DNA of 64,000 bases from Dehalococcoidia bacterium (GTDB taxonomy: Bacteria > Chloroflexota > Dehalococcoidia > Bin125): NCBI GenBank assembly GCA_022825855.1, contig JAJDWB010000008.1:33896-97895 (forward strand), given 5' to 3'. Within the stretch, counting starts at the first letter, position 1. Every line of letters starts with the position of its first letter. The translations under genes and the position numbers were made by a program. The notes under the pieces are model-generated. The model saw nothing but the letters and a program-made list of their open reading frames with translations, was not told the DNA's origin and made no database searches. Positions 41,557 through 52,738 of the stretch are shown in pieces.

Positions 41557-42500
41557 ACGCGGCCGAGATCGATCTGGCCGTCGTCGGCGCGATCGCCCTC
41601 GACGAAATCCACAGCCAGGCCGGCGACATCGACCAGTTGCTCGGGGGCTCGGCGATCTACTCCTGCCTGGCCGCCTCGCTAATGGCGAGCAGCGCGCCTG
41701 TCTCGGTGATCGGCAACGACCTCGACCGCGGACTGCTGCAGCCGCTGCACGACCGCGGCGTGCGCATGAACAGCGTGATCGAGGCCGACGGCCCCAACTT
41801 CCGCTGGGGCTGCCGCTACTCCTCCTCGGGCGACGTCCGCGAGACGCTGTACACCCGCGCCGGCGTCTACGACACCGTGCCGGTCGTCGTCGCGCCGGCG
41901 CTGCAATGCGCTCGCCTGCTGCTGCTGACCGCCGGCAATCCCGACCAGAACCGCCGCGCGCTTGAGCAGATGAGCGAGCCCGAGCTGGTCGCGATCGACA
42001 CGATCGAGCGCGAAGTGGCCGAGCGCCGCGACGAGTTCCGCGATCAGTTGCGCCGCGCCGATCTGGTCTCGATCAACACCCTCGAAGCCGCCCACCTGAT
42101 CCAGTGGCCCGGCAGCGAGGACGATCCGGCGCTGCCCGAGGCCGCCTGGAACGAGATCCGCCGCATGGGACCACGCATCTTCGTGCTCAAGAAGGCTTCG
42201 CAGGGAGTCGAGGTGTTCCAGGATGACCGGCGCACCCTCGTCGGAGCGGTACCCGATATCGACGCCGTCGACCCGACCGGTGCGGGCGATTCGTTCGCCG
42301 GCGCGCTGCTCAGCTGTCTGGCTCGCGGCCAGGACCTGATCGAAGCCACGGTCTGGGGCTGTGCGGTCGCCTCCTTCGCGATCGAGCGCTTCGGTACCGA
42401 AGGCTTGCTCCGGGCCGCGCCGGACGCGATCCGCTCGCGCGCAGCGAGGATCACCGTCCAAGAGCAGGCCCAACACACGCCAAACAGAGGCAGCGGTTAA
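41553..42500 (+). CDS. PfkB-family sugar/nucleoside kinase
   Basis: 315 residues of the ribokinase fold. The N-terminal VVGAIALDEIHSQ and GGSAIYSCLAA, and the C-terminal anion-hole motif DAVDPTGAGDSFAGALLS (catalytic Asp), are clear. Lying between mtnP and ahcY it could be an adenosine kinase, disposing of adenosine from SAH hydrolysis, or a methylthioribose/ribose kinase. That role is inference. GTG start, coupled to mtnP. Confidence 0.82.
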   Translation: MNAAEIDLAVVGAIALDEIHSQAGDIDQLLGGSAIYSCLAASLMASSAPVSVIGNDLDRGLLQPLHDRGVRMNSVIEADGPNFRWGCRYSSSGDVRETLYTRAGVYDTVPVVVAPALQCARLLLLTAGNPDQNRRALEQMSEPELVAIDTIEREVAERRDEFRDQLRRADLVSINTLEAAHLIQWPGSEDDPALPEAAWNEIRRMGPRIFVLKKASQGVEVFQDDRRTLVGAVPDIDAVDPTGAGDSFAGALLSCLARGQDLIEATVWGCAVASFAIERFGTEGLLRAAPDAIRSRAARITVQEQAQHTPNRGSG

Positions 42501-42503
42501 CGT
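42498..42503 (+). promoter_or_regulatory. -10 box for leaderless GNAT gene
   Basis: TAACGT, then TCCCAC, then the ATG at 42510. It overlaps the end of the kinase gene, giving an internal promoter for GNAT, ahcY and metK. Confidence 0.45.
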
Positions 42504-42509
42504 TCCCAC

Positions 42510-45879
<3,370 letters not shown>

Positions 45880-45926
45880 CCCGACCGCCAACGCCGTCGT
45901 ATCTGAAGCAGCGCGCCGGCCGCCGC

Positions 45927-46328
45927 CTAGCGCTTTGTGTACTGCGGCGCCTTGCGAGCCCGCTTGAGACCGGGCTTCTTGCGCTCCTTGGCCCGCGGAT
46001 CGCGGGTCAGCATGCCTGCCTGTCGCAGCGGCCGGCGCAGCGTCTCATCGCTGGCCAGCAGCGCCCGAGCGATGCCCAGACGAATCGCGCCGGCCCAGCC
46101 GTTCATCCCGCCGCCGCTGCAGCGCACCATGGCCGAGAAGCTGTTCTGCATGCCCGTATGGCGCAGCGGCTCCTCGATCAAACGGCGCTGCTCCGGGCGG
46201 CGGAAGAGTTCATCGGCCGGCTTCCCGTTGACCGTGATCTGTCCGTTGCCCGGGTAGAGCCGGACCCGTGCGATCGCCGTCTTGCGCCGTCCCAGTCCGT
46301 AGTAGTAGTTGCCCGCTGCGGTGGTCAT
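45927..46328 (-). CDS. rpsI: 30S ribosomal protein S9
   Basis: 133 residues, usual length. YYYGLGRRKTAIARVRLYPG and the basic C-terminus ending TKR, which reaches the P-site tRNA, are conserved. It follows rplM by 3 nt and is the last gene of the ribosomal supercluster. Confidence 0.96.
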   Translation of the reverse strand: MTTAAGNYYYGLGRRKTAIARVRLYPGNGQITVNGKPADELFRRPEQRRLIEEPLRHTGMQNSFSAMVRCSGGGMNGWAGAIRLGIARALLASDETLRRPLRQAGMLTRDPRAKERKKPGLKRARKAPQYTKR

Positions 46329-46331
46329 CGG

Positions 46332-46760
46332 TTACTCCGCTCCCTGTTCGGCCATCTGGCCGGCGTGCGGGTGATCGGGGCCCGCGTAGACCCGCAGGTG
46401 CCGGTATTGCGTGCGGCCCAGCGAATTCTTGGGCAGCATGCCGCGCACGGCGTGCTCGATCACGCGCTCCGGACGCTTGGCCAGCATCTCCTTCAGCGAA
46501 GTCTCCTTCAAGCCGCCCAGGTAACCCGAGTGCCGGTAGTAGATCTTCTGCTCAAGCTTCTTGCCGGTCACCGCGACTTTGCCCGCGTTGACCACGACGA
46601 CGTAGTCGCCGACATCCTGCGAAGGATGAAACACGGGCTTGTGCTTGCCGCGCAGCAACGTGGCGACCTGCGTCGCGACGCGTCCCAGCGGCCGATCGGC
46701 CGCGTCGATCACGTGCCATTGCCGTGGGACCTGGTGTCGTCCCAGTACGGTCGTCGTCAT
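46332..46760 (-). CDS. rplM: 50S ribosomal protein L13
   Basis: 142 residues, usual length. [25 protein letters not shown] and [12 protein letters not shown] are conserved. It sits between truA and rpsI, 3 nt from each, a common order in bacteria. Confidence 0.96.
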   Translation of the reverse strand: MTTTVLGRHQVPRQWHVIDAADRPLGRVATQVATLLRGKHKPVFHPSQDVGDYVVVVNAGKVAVTGKKLEQKIYYRHSGYLGGLKETSLKEMLAKRPERVIEHAVRGMLPKNSLGRTQYRHLRVYAGPDHPHAGQMAEQGAE

Positions 46761-46763
46761 CCG

Positions 46764-47588
46764 TCACGCTCCCTCACGTTGCCCTGCACGGGGTGATTCG
46801 TTGATGTCCTGTTCGGCCGGCTCGAGTCGCCCGAACAGCGGCCGCTCGTACCTCACTTCGGACAGCGTCAGACCGCAGGCGGGCGCCGTCGGACCCATCG
46901 ATCCGGGTTCTGCCCGAGCGAACTCGCGGCAAAACTGTTCGACCGATTCCCGACCGCGGGCCACCTCGCTGATCGCTCCCGCCATGCGCCGCACCTGGTG
47001 TTGTAGAAACGAGTCCGCGCGAAAGCGTATCGCGACCGAATCGCCCTGCATGTCCAGCGACGCGTCGAGCATGTGCCGCAGCGTCGACTGTTCGGTCGTG
47101 GGCGGCGTGAACGCTGCGAAATCGCGCTCTCCCTGCAGGCTTTGCAACGTCTCGCGCGCGGCCTCCTCGCTGAAGGGCGGCGGCAAGATCCAGGCGTGCC
47201 GCGTCCACAGCGGCTGGCGCTGCCGCGACAGCCGGATCCGATAGGTGTACGTGCGTGATACGGCGTCGCGGCGAGGATCGAACCGGTCGTCCACGGGCGC
47301 CACCGCTTGCACGGCAATCGCCTGAGGCAGAAAGTGATTCAAGCCGCGAACCCAGCGCGGGGCGGGCATCGCCGACTCGTCCCACTCCGAGACCCACGAG
47401 CCAACCTGCCCGGTCGCGTGGACGCCGGCGTCCGTGCGACCGGCTAGCGACAGCGGCGTCTCGACGCCGGTCAGCGATTGCAGCGCGTCTTGCAGCGCAC
47501 CCTGCACGGTTGGACGATTCGGCTGCCATTGCGACCCTGCGAACTCCGTGCCCTCGTACTGCAGTAACAGCGCCCAACGCTGACTCAC
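46764..47588 (-). CDS. truA: tRNA pseudouridine synthase TruA
   Basis: 274 residues. It modifies U38-40 of the tRNA anticodon arm. The catalytic Asp lies in SLAGRTDAGVHATGQVGSW, and FHFLP-type and FRADSFLQHQVRRMAG motifs are present. It lies between rplQ and rplM as in many bacteria. The C-terminal ~25 residues are acidic. Confidence 0.93.
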   Translation of the reverse strand: MSQRWALLLQYEGTEFAGSQWQPNRPTVQGALQDALQSLTGVETPLSLAGRTDAGVHATGQVGSWVSEWDESAMPAPRWVRGLNHFLPQAIAVQAVAPVDDRFDPRRDAVSRTYTYRIRLSRQRQPLWTRHAWILPPPFSEEAARETLQSLQGERDFAAFTPPTTEQSTLRHMLDASLDMQGDSVAIRFRADSFLQHQVRRMAGAISEVARGRESVEQFCREFARAEPGSMGPTAPACGLTLSEVRYERPLFGRLEPAEQDINESPRAGQREGA

Positions 47589-47603
47589 TGGTCGGTTCCG
47601 CGA

Positions 47604-48005
47604 CTACTCTTCCGAGGTCTCCTCGTCGGTCTCGACCGGCTCCGGAGCCGCGCGCTCGACGAGTTCAATGTGCGCCATCTGCGCGCCGTCGCCGCGCCGA
47701 GGTCCCAGCTTGATGATTCTGGTGTAGCCGCCGTTGCGCTCCGCGAACCGGGGCGCAATCTCGTCGAACAGGGTGCGCAAGACCTTGCGATCGGTGAGCA
47801 CCGCTCCGGCCTGACGGCGGGAGTGCAGGTCGCCGCGTTTGCCCAGCGTGATCATCCGCTCGGCCACGGGCCGGATCGACTTGGCTTTCGCCTCGGTGGT
47901 CACGATCGCCTCGTGCCGCAACAAGTCGGTGACCTGGTTGCGCACCAGCGCCGTGCGATGCGATCTGCTGCGACTCAGCGCCCGACCGCTCTTTCGATGC
48001 CGCAT
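47604..48005 (-). CDS. rplQ: 50S ribosomal protein L17
   Basis: 133 residues. [17 protein letters not shown] and [19 protein letters not shown] are conserved. The last ~18 residues ([14 protein letters not shown]) form an acidic extension not found in typical L17. It follows rpoA as usual. Confidence 0.95.
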   Translation of the reverse strand: MRHRKSGRALSRSRSHRTALVRNQVTDLLRHEAIVTTEAKAKSIRPVAERMITLGKRGDLHSRRQAGAVLTDRKVLRTLFDEIAPRFAERNGGYTRIIKLGPRRGDGAQMAHIELVERAAPEPVETDEETSEE

Positions 48006-48086
48006 CCGTTCACCCCTTCAATCCCACCCGACCGCGTGCGGAATCAGCCGCGCTGCGTGTCGCTCGGGCGGACCCTGTCTGTTCAG

Positions 48087-49256
48087 TTACTCGTCGACTC
48101 CGCTGCCGGCCTCGCGCAACGCCTCCAGAAGCGCCGCGCCAAGCGAACCGGTGATCTCAGGATCCTCTTCGCTCTGACCGACCTTCTCGGGTTCCTCTGT
48201 CTCGGCCTCGCTCAACGAGGGCGCCTCGGTGGTCTCCTCCTGCGGCGGAGGCAGCTTGGTCAGCACTTCGTCGCTGCTCGGCGCAAAGACGCCGTCACGC
48301 GCTCGGCGCACGCGCGGATCGTCGTCCTCAATCAGACTCATCTCGAGCAGCTTGTCGATCAGCTCGATGTAGGACTTCTCTCCGAAGTTGCGCAACGTCA
48401 GCAACTCGTCGTCGCTCTTCTCGAGAATCTGACCGACCAGCATCAACCCGCTGCGCTTCAGGCAGTTGTGGGCCCGCACCGAGAGTTGCAGCTCCTCGAT
48501 CGGCATGTCGTACTGTTCGGCGGTCAGACCGACCCGCGCGTGCGCAGGAAGTTGGCGCGTCGTGATCGGCTGACCCATCGTCTCGAACAGTTCCAGCTCG
48601 GTACGCAGTGAGCGCGCCGCCGCCTGCACCGCATCGACGCCGGATATCGTGCCGTCCGTCCAGACCTCGATCAGTAGCTGTTCGTACTCGCTGCCGCGTC
48701 CGCCCGAGGCGGGCAGTACCTCGTACGACACCTTGCGCACCGGCGTGAACACCGCGTCCAGCGGAATCAGGCCGAGCAGGTGCTCGCCGTTCTTGTTCTG
48801 TTCAGAGGGTCGGAAGCCGAAGCCGGTCTCGACGTCCATGACGACGTCGAGTCGGCCTTCTTCGCTGTCCAGCGTGGCCAGGTAGTGGTCGGGATTGACG
48901 ATCTTGTAGTCGCCGGGCACTTCGATGTCGCCGGCGGTGATCTGGCCGGCGCCGGTCACATTGAGATGCATCTCGGCCGGGCGGTCGGCGATCGCGTGGA
49001 TCCGGATCTCGCGCAGGTTGAGCAGGAACTCGGTCGTGTCTTCCTTCATCTGCGGGATCGTCGAGAACTCGTGCTGAACCTGATCGATCCGTACGGAAGT
49101 GATCGCCGCGCCGCGGATACCGCTGAGCAGAACCCGCCGTAGCGCGTTGCCCTCGGTGTGCGCGAACCCTCGCGTGAGCGGCTCGACTGCGATCCGGACG
49201 TAGTCGTCGCCTTCTTCCTCAATCGAGAGCTTGGGAGTTTCGGTAGCCAGGATCAC
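48087..49256 (-). CDS. rpoA: RNA polymerase alpha subunit
   Basis: 389 residues, longer than the usual ~310-330. The N-terminal domain (~1-230, GFAHTEGNALRRVLLSGIRGAAITSVRI) dimerises. The C-terminal domain (~255-310, LSVRAHNCLKRSGL ... LRNFGEKSYIELIDKL) binds UP elements. The last ~70 residues are an acidic, Pro/Thr/Glu-rich tail after the domain, which is unusual. It lies between rpsD and rplQ. Confidence 0.95.
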   Translation of the reverse strand: MILATETPKLSIEEEGDDYVRIAVEPLTRGFAHTEGNALRRVLLSGIRGAAITSVRIDQVQHEFSTIPQMKEDTTEFLLNLREIRIHAIADRPAEMHLNVTGAGQITAGDIEVPGDYKIVNPDHYLATLDSEEGRLDVVMDVETGFGFRPSEQNKNGEHLLGLIPLDAVFTPVRKVSYEVLPASGGRGSEYEQLLIEVWTDGTISGVDAVQAAARSLRTELELFETMGQPITTRQLPAHARVGLTAEQYDMPIEELQLSVRAHNCLKRSGLMLVGQILEKSDDELLTLRNFGEKSYIELIDKLLEMSLIEDDDPRVRRARDGVFAPSSDEVLTKLPPPQEETTEAPSLSEAETEEPEKVGQSEEDPEITGSLGAALLEALREAGSGVDE

Positions 49257-49301
49257 GTTGGTGCGTCCCTCCCTGGGACTGGGTGGTGCTGCGCGCAGGG
49301 A

Positions 49302-49928
49302 TTAGCGCGAGTAGTACTCGACGATCGCGTTCTCGTCGACTCGCATGTCCAGGTCTTCTCGGGCAGGTACGGCCGTCAGCTCGCCTTCCAATTGGATCGG
49401 GTCGATGCGCAGCCAGCCGGGCACCTCGCGAGACCCCTGCCAGGTGCGCGCCATCTCGTAGAACTTGCTCTTGCGGCCGCGATCGGTCCAGCCGATCTTG
49501 TCGCCGATCCGGGTTTCGATGGATGGAATATCGGCCTTCTTGCCGTTGAGCGTGATGTGTCCGTGGCGCACGAGCTGACGCGCCTGCGCGCGCGACTCGG
49601 CAATGCCCAGGCGGTAGACCACGTTGTCGAAACGCAGCTCCAGCATCTGCAGCAGGTTCTCGCCCGTCGCGCCGGGCCGGCGGTTGGCCTCGCTAAACAT
49701 TCGTCGGAACTGACGCTCCAGCACGCCATAGGTCTTGCGGACCTTCTGCTTCTCCTTGACCTGCTCGCCGTAGTCGGAAATCTTGCGCCGGCGCGGCGAT
49801 CGCTGTCCGGGCGGTTGATTGCGGCGCTCGATGGCGCACTTGGGGCCAACGCAGCGTTCGCCCTTCAACATCAGCTTTTCCCCCGCCCGACGACAGATGC
49901 GGCAGACGGGTCCGGTATATCGAGCCAT
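49302..49928 (-). CDS. rpsD: 30S ribosomal protein S4
   Basis: 208 residues. The zinc-binding C+ form: four Cys in VCRICRRAG and RCVGPKC near the N-terminus. The RNA-binding S4 domain is at ~95-160 ([27 protein letters not shown] in equivalent form). S4 nucleates 30S assembly and often represses the alpha operon. Confidence 0.96.
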   Translation of the reverse strand: [208 protein letters not shown]

Positions 49929-49987
49929 GAGCGTGTCTCTCTCTGGTTCGGTTCGCGTAGAGCCTGCGGCCCTGTTCCTGATCGCTG

Positions 49988-50386
49988 CTAGACCCGGCGG
50001 CGCTTGCGCGGCCGGCAGCCGTTGTGGGGAATTGGCGTCACATCACGGATCGAGAGCAGCGTCAGACCCTGCGCCTGCAACGCCCGCACCGCCGACTCGC
50101 GACCCTGTCCCGGTCCCTTGACATACACGTCGACCTGGCGCATGCCGTGGCTCATCGCCTTCTGCGCAGCGTCTTCAGCCGCGAGTTGCGCGGCAAACGG
50201 CGTGCCCTTGCGCGAACCGCGCGTCGCCGAGGTGCTCCCCGCCGACGCCCAGGCAACCGGGTTGCCTGCCAGATCGGTCATCGTGATGATCGTGTTGTTG
50301 TAGGTCGACTGGATGTACGCGCGGCCGTGGGGCACGTTCTTGCGTTCACGCCGCCGACGCGCCCGTTCTCGTCGTTGAGTGCTCAT
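49988..50386 (-). CDS. rpsK: 30S ribosomal protein S11
   Basis: 132 residues. The ATG at 50386 begins [15 protein letters not shown]; an upstream in-frame start adds 9 residues. [18 protein letters not shown] and [21 protein letters not shown] are conserved. It lies between rpsM and rpsD. Confidence 0.95.
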   Translation of the reverse strand: MSTQRRERARRRRERKNVPHGRAYIQSTYNNTIITMTDLAGNPVAWASAGSTSATRGSRKGTPFAAQLAAEDAAQKAMSHGMRQVDVYVKGPGQGRESAVRALQAQGLTLLSIRDVTPIPHNGCRPRKRRRV

Positions 50387-50443
50387 CCCGTTCCCTTCTC
50401 GTCGGCGCAGCACCGCGTTCGGCGGGCGCCGCAGCGTAGGTCG

Positions 50444-50824
50444 TTAGCGCTTGACCGCGCGGCGACGGCCGGCGACCGTCTTCTTCGCGCCGCGGCGGGT
50501 CCGCGCGTTGGTTCGCGTTCGCTGCCCGTGCATGGGCAGGTTGCGCCGGTGGCGCTGGCCGCGATAGCAGTTGATGTCGATCAGCCGCTGGACATTGCCG
50601 CGCACGACGCGCCGCAAATCGCCCTCGACCAGGTAGTCGCGATCGACCACTTCGCGGATCCGAGCGAGGTCGGCGTCCGACAGTTCGCGGATTCGAGACT
50701 CGGGGTCTATATTCGCCTTGTCGACGATCTCTTTCGCCCGGGTGGCACCGATGCCGTAGATGTAGCGCAGCGCGTAGGGCGCCTTCTTGTTGTCGGGGAC
50801 GTCCACGCCCGAGATTCTCGCCAT
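50444..50824 (-). CDS. rpsM: 30S ribosomal protein S13
   Basis: 126 residues. MARISGVDVPDNKKAPYAL, a YGIGATRAKEI helix, and the basic tail GQRTRTNARTRRG are conserved. No rpmJ gene lies between it and infA, where one is usual. Confidence 0.96.
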   Translation of the reverse strand: MARISGVDVPDNKKAPYALRYIYGIGATRAKEIVDKANIDPESRIRELSDADLARIREVVDRDYLVEGDLRRVVRGNVQRLIDINCYRGQRHRRNLPMHGQRTRTNARTRRGAKKTVAGRRRAVKR

Positions 50825-50894
50825 CCGACCTGTCCTCTCGCCTCAAATCCCGCCGTCCCGCTCTCACATCGCGCGGGGCGCGGTCCGTCACTCG

Positions 50895-51179
50895 TCAGCT
50901 CTTGAACCGATAAACGACCCGGCCTCGGGTCAGGTCGTACTCCGACAGCTCAACCAGCACGCGGTCACCGCGCAGGACGCGGATGTGGTGCTGTCTCATC
51001 TTGCCTGCCAGGTGCGCCAGCACTTCGTGACCATTGGGAAGCTCGACTCGGAATGTTGCGTTGGGCAACAGTTCCTTGACGACGCCTTCGACTTCGATCT
51101 TGTCCTGCTTGGGCGGAGGCGAAGGCGACGCCGCGCGCCGATCTCGCCGTCCCGACCTCGTGTTCCGATTTCTCGCCAC
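50895..51179 (-). CDS. infA: translation initiation factor IF-1 with basic N-terminal extension
   Basis: 94 residues; typical IF-1 has ~72. The OB fold begins at ~26 ([37 protein letters not shown]). Residues 1-25 ([13 protein letters not shown], then Pro-rich) are a basic extension. No internal start with a good site was seen. It follows map after a 69-nt gap with a hairpin. Confidence 0.93.
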   Translation of the reverse strand: MARNRNTRSGRRDRRAASPSPPPKQDKIEVEGVVKELLPNATFRVELPNGHEVLAHLAGKMRQHHIRVLRGDRVLVELSEYDLTRGRVVYRFKS

Positions 51180-51223
51180 CGAACCCCCGTTGCTTGTTCG
51201 TGCTTTGCCAGTCCGTCGTCGTG

Positions 51224-51252
51224 CTGACCAGACTGCTGATCGTTCTGGTCAG
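51224..51252 (-). other. hairpin between map and infA
   Basis: CTGACCAG and CTGGTCAG pair over 8 bp with a 13-base loop, overlapping the map stop codon. It could modulate read-through to infA; there is no T-run. Confidence 0.35.
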
Positions 51253-52022
51253 GCCCGAGTCAAAATCTCCGCCGGACCGTCTTCGCGCAGTGCGACCGTG
51301 TGCTCAAAGTGAGCTGACAGACTTCCGTCCGCGGTGACGACGGTCCAGCCGTCGTCCAGCACGGCGGTCGCCGGATCACCGACGGTCGCCATCGGCTCAA
51401 GGGCAACGACCATCCCACGGCGCATGGTCATTCCGGAGCCTTGCCGACCATAGTTGGGCATGCTCGGCGGTTCGTGCATGTCACGCCCGACGCCATGCCC
51501 TACATATCCTCGGACTACTCCGTAACCTGCTGATTCTATCACTTCCTGAATCGCTGCTCCGATATCACCTTTACGTACACCGATACGAGCCGCGGATATG
51601 CCCGCCGCCAGGGATTCCGAGGTCACATCCAGCAACCGCCGCGCCTTGGCCGAGATCGTCCCCACACCCTCCGTCCGCGCCGAATCGCCGACCCAACCGT
51701 CGATCGTCGCGCCCAGGTCAATCGTGAGGATGTCTCCTTCCTCCAGCACCCGCTCCGTCGCGAAGCCGTGCACGATCTCCTCGTTCACGGAGGCGCAAAT
51801 CGTATGCGGGAATCCCTGGTAACCCAGGAATGTAGGAATCACGTCCAGCCGTCCGAACTTGTCCAGCACATACCGGTCCAGCTCCGACAGCTTGCGGCCC
51901 GGCTTGACCATCTCAAACAGCTCGTTCAGTGTCTCGCCGACCATCTGACCGGCCGGACGCATTTGCGCGATCTCGTCCTCGGTCTTGAGGATCACTTGCC
52001 GTGGTCGCTGCCCGTTCGCCAT
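51249..52022 (-). CDS. map: methionine aminopeptidase, type I
   Basis: 257 residues. Removes N-terminal Met. Metal ligands are visible: Asp in TIDLGATIDGWVGDSARTE, His in GHGVGRDMHEPPSMPNYG, Glu in VVALEPM and a final Glu in FEHTVAL. It lies between adk and infA, the usual order. Confidence 0.95.
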   Translation of the reverse strand: MANGQRPRQVILKTEDEIAQMRPAGQMVGETLNELFEMVKPGRKLSELDRYVLDKFGRLDVIPTFLGYQGFPHTICASVNEEIVHGFATERVLEEGDILTIDLGATIDGWVGDSARTEGVGTISAKARRLLDVTSESLAAGISAARIGVRKGDIGAAIQEVIESAGYGVVRGYVGHGVGRDMHEPPSMPNYGRQGSGMTMRRGMVVALEPMATVGDPATAVLDDGWTVVTADGSLSAHFEHTVALREDGPAEILTRA

Positions 52023-52061
52023 CTCAGTTTCTTCCGATTCCCGTGCTCGCGTGGCTGTTTG

Positions 52062-52736
52062 CTAGTTGCCAATCGCCTCCAGCGCCGAGAGCAGATCCTG
52101 ACCTACGGCCTCAGGCGACTGCTCGCCGTTGACCGTTGAGAGCTTGCTCGCCGCCGTGTAGTAGGCCACCAGCGGCTCGGTCTGGTCCGTATAGACCTGG
52201 AGCCGATTCGCGATCGCCTCCGGTTTGTCGTCGTCTCGCTGAATCATCTTGATCACGCCACAGCAGGGCTTCGATGGATCGGGCGGATTGAAGACCTCGT
52301 GAAACACGCTGCCGCAGGTGGCGCAGCTCACTCGACCGCCGAGGCGCCGCGTGATCTCCTCGTTCGAGACATCAATCAAGACGGTGACCGCGATCTCCTG
52401 GCCCCGGGCGGTCAGGGCCTCGTCCAGCGCGCGGGCCTGCTCAACCGTGCGGGGGAAGCCGTCGAACAGGCATCCGGCCCGCGCGTCGTCGCGGCCGATC
52501 CGCTCCAACAGCATGCCGATCGTGACATCGTCCGGCACGAGTTCGCCGGCGTCCATGTAGGTTTTGGCCAGGTTGCCCAGTTCGGTGCCGTTGCGCAGGT
52601 TCTCGCGGAACATGTCGCCGGTCGAAAGGTGCAGCAGACCGGTCCGTTCGGCGGTCTGCACCGCCTGCGTGCCCTTGCCCGCGCCCGGCGGTCCCAACAG
52701 GATGACGTACATGGTCTGGCCCTCGGTGTCTGACAT
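52062..52736 (-). CDS. adk: adenylate kinase
   Basis: 224 residues. The P-loop is LLGPPGAGKGTQA; LHLSTGDMFRE, GFPRTVEQA and the LID are present. In the LID, Cys lie in SCATCGSVFH and KPCCG; the second pair is adjacent rather than spaced, so zinc binding is uncertain. A start at 52712 (MYVILLG) is an alternative. It follows secY by 2 nt. Confidence 0.95.
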   Translation of the reverse strand: MSDTEGQTMYVILLGPPGAGKGTQAVQTAERTGLLHLSTGDMFRENLRNGTELGNLAKTYMDAGELVPDDVTIGMLLERIGRDDARAGCLFDGFPRTVEQARALDEALTARGQEIAVTVLIDVSNEEITRRLGGRVSCATCGSVFHEVFNPPDPSKPCCGVIKMIQRDDDKPEAIANRLQVYTDQTEPLVAYYTAASKLSTVNGEQSPEAVGQDLLSALEAIGN

Positions 52737-52738
52737 GG

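Noticed and set aside
45880..45926. A shared terminator between metK and rpsI
   Set aside because: The 47-nt interval has no stable inverted repeat or T-run.
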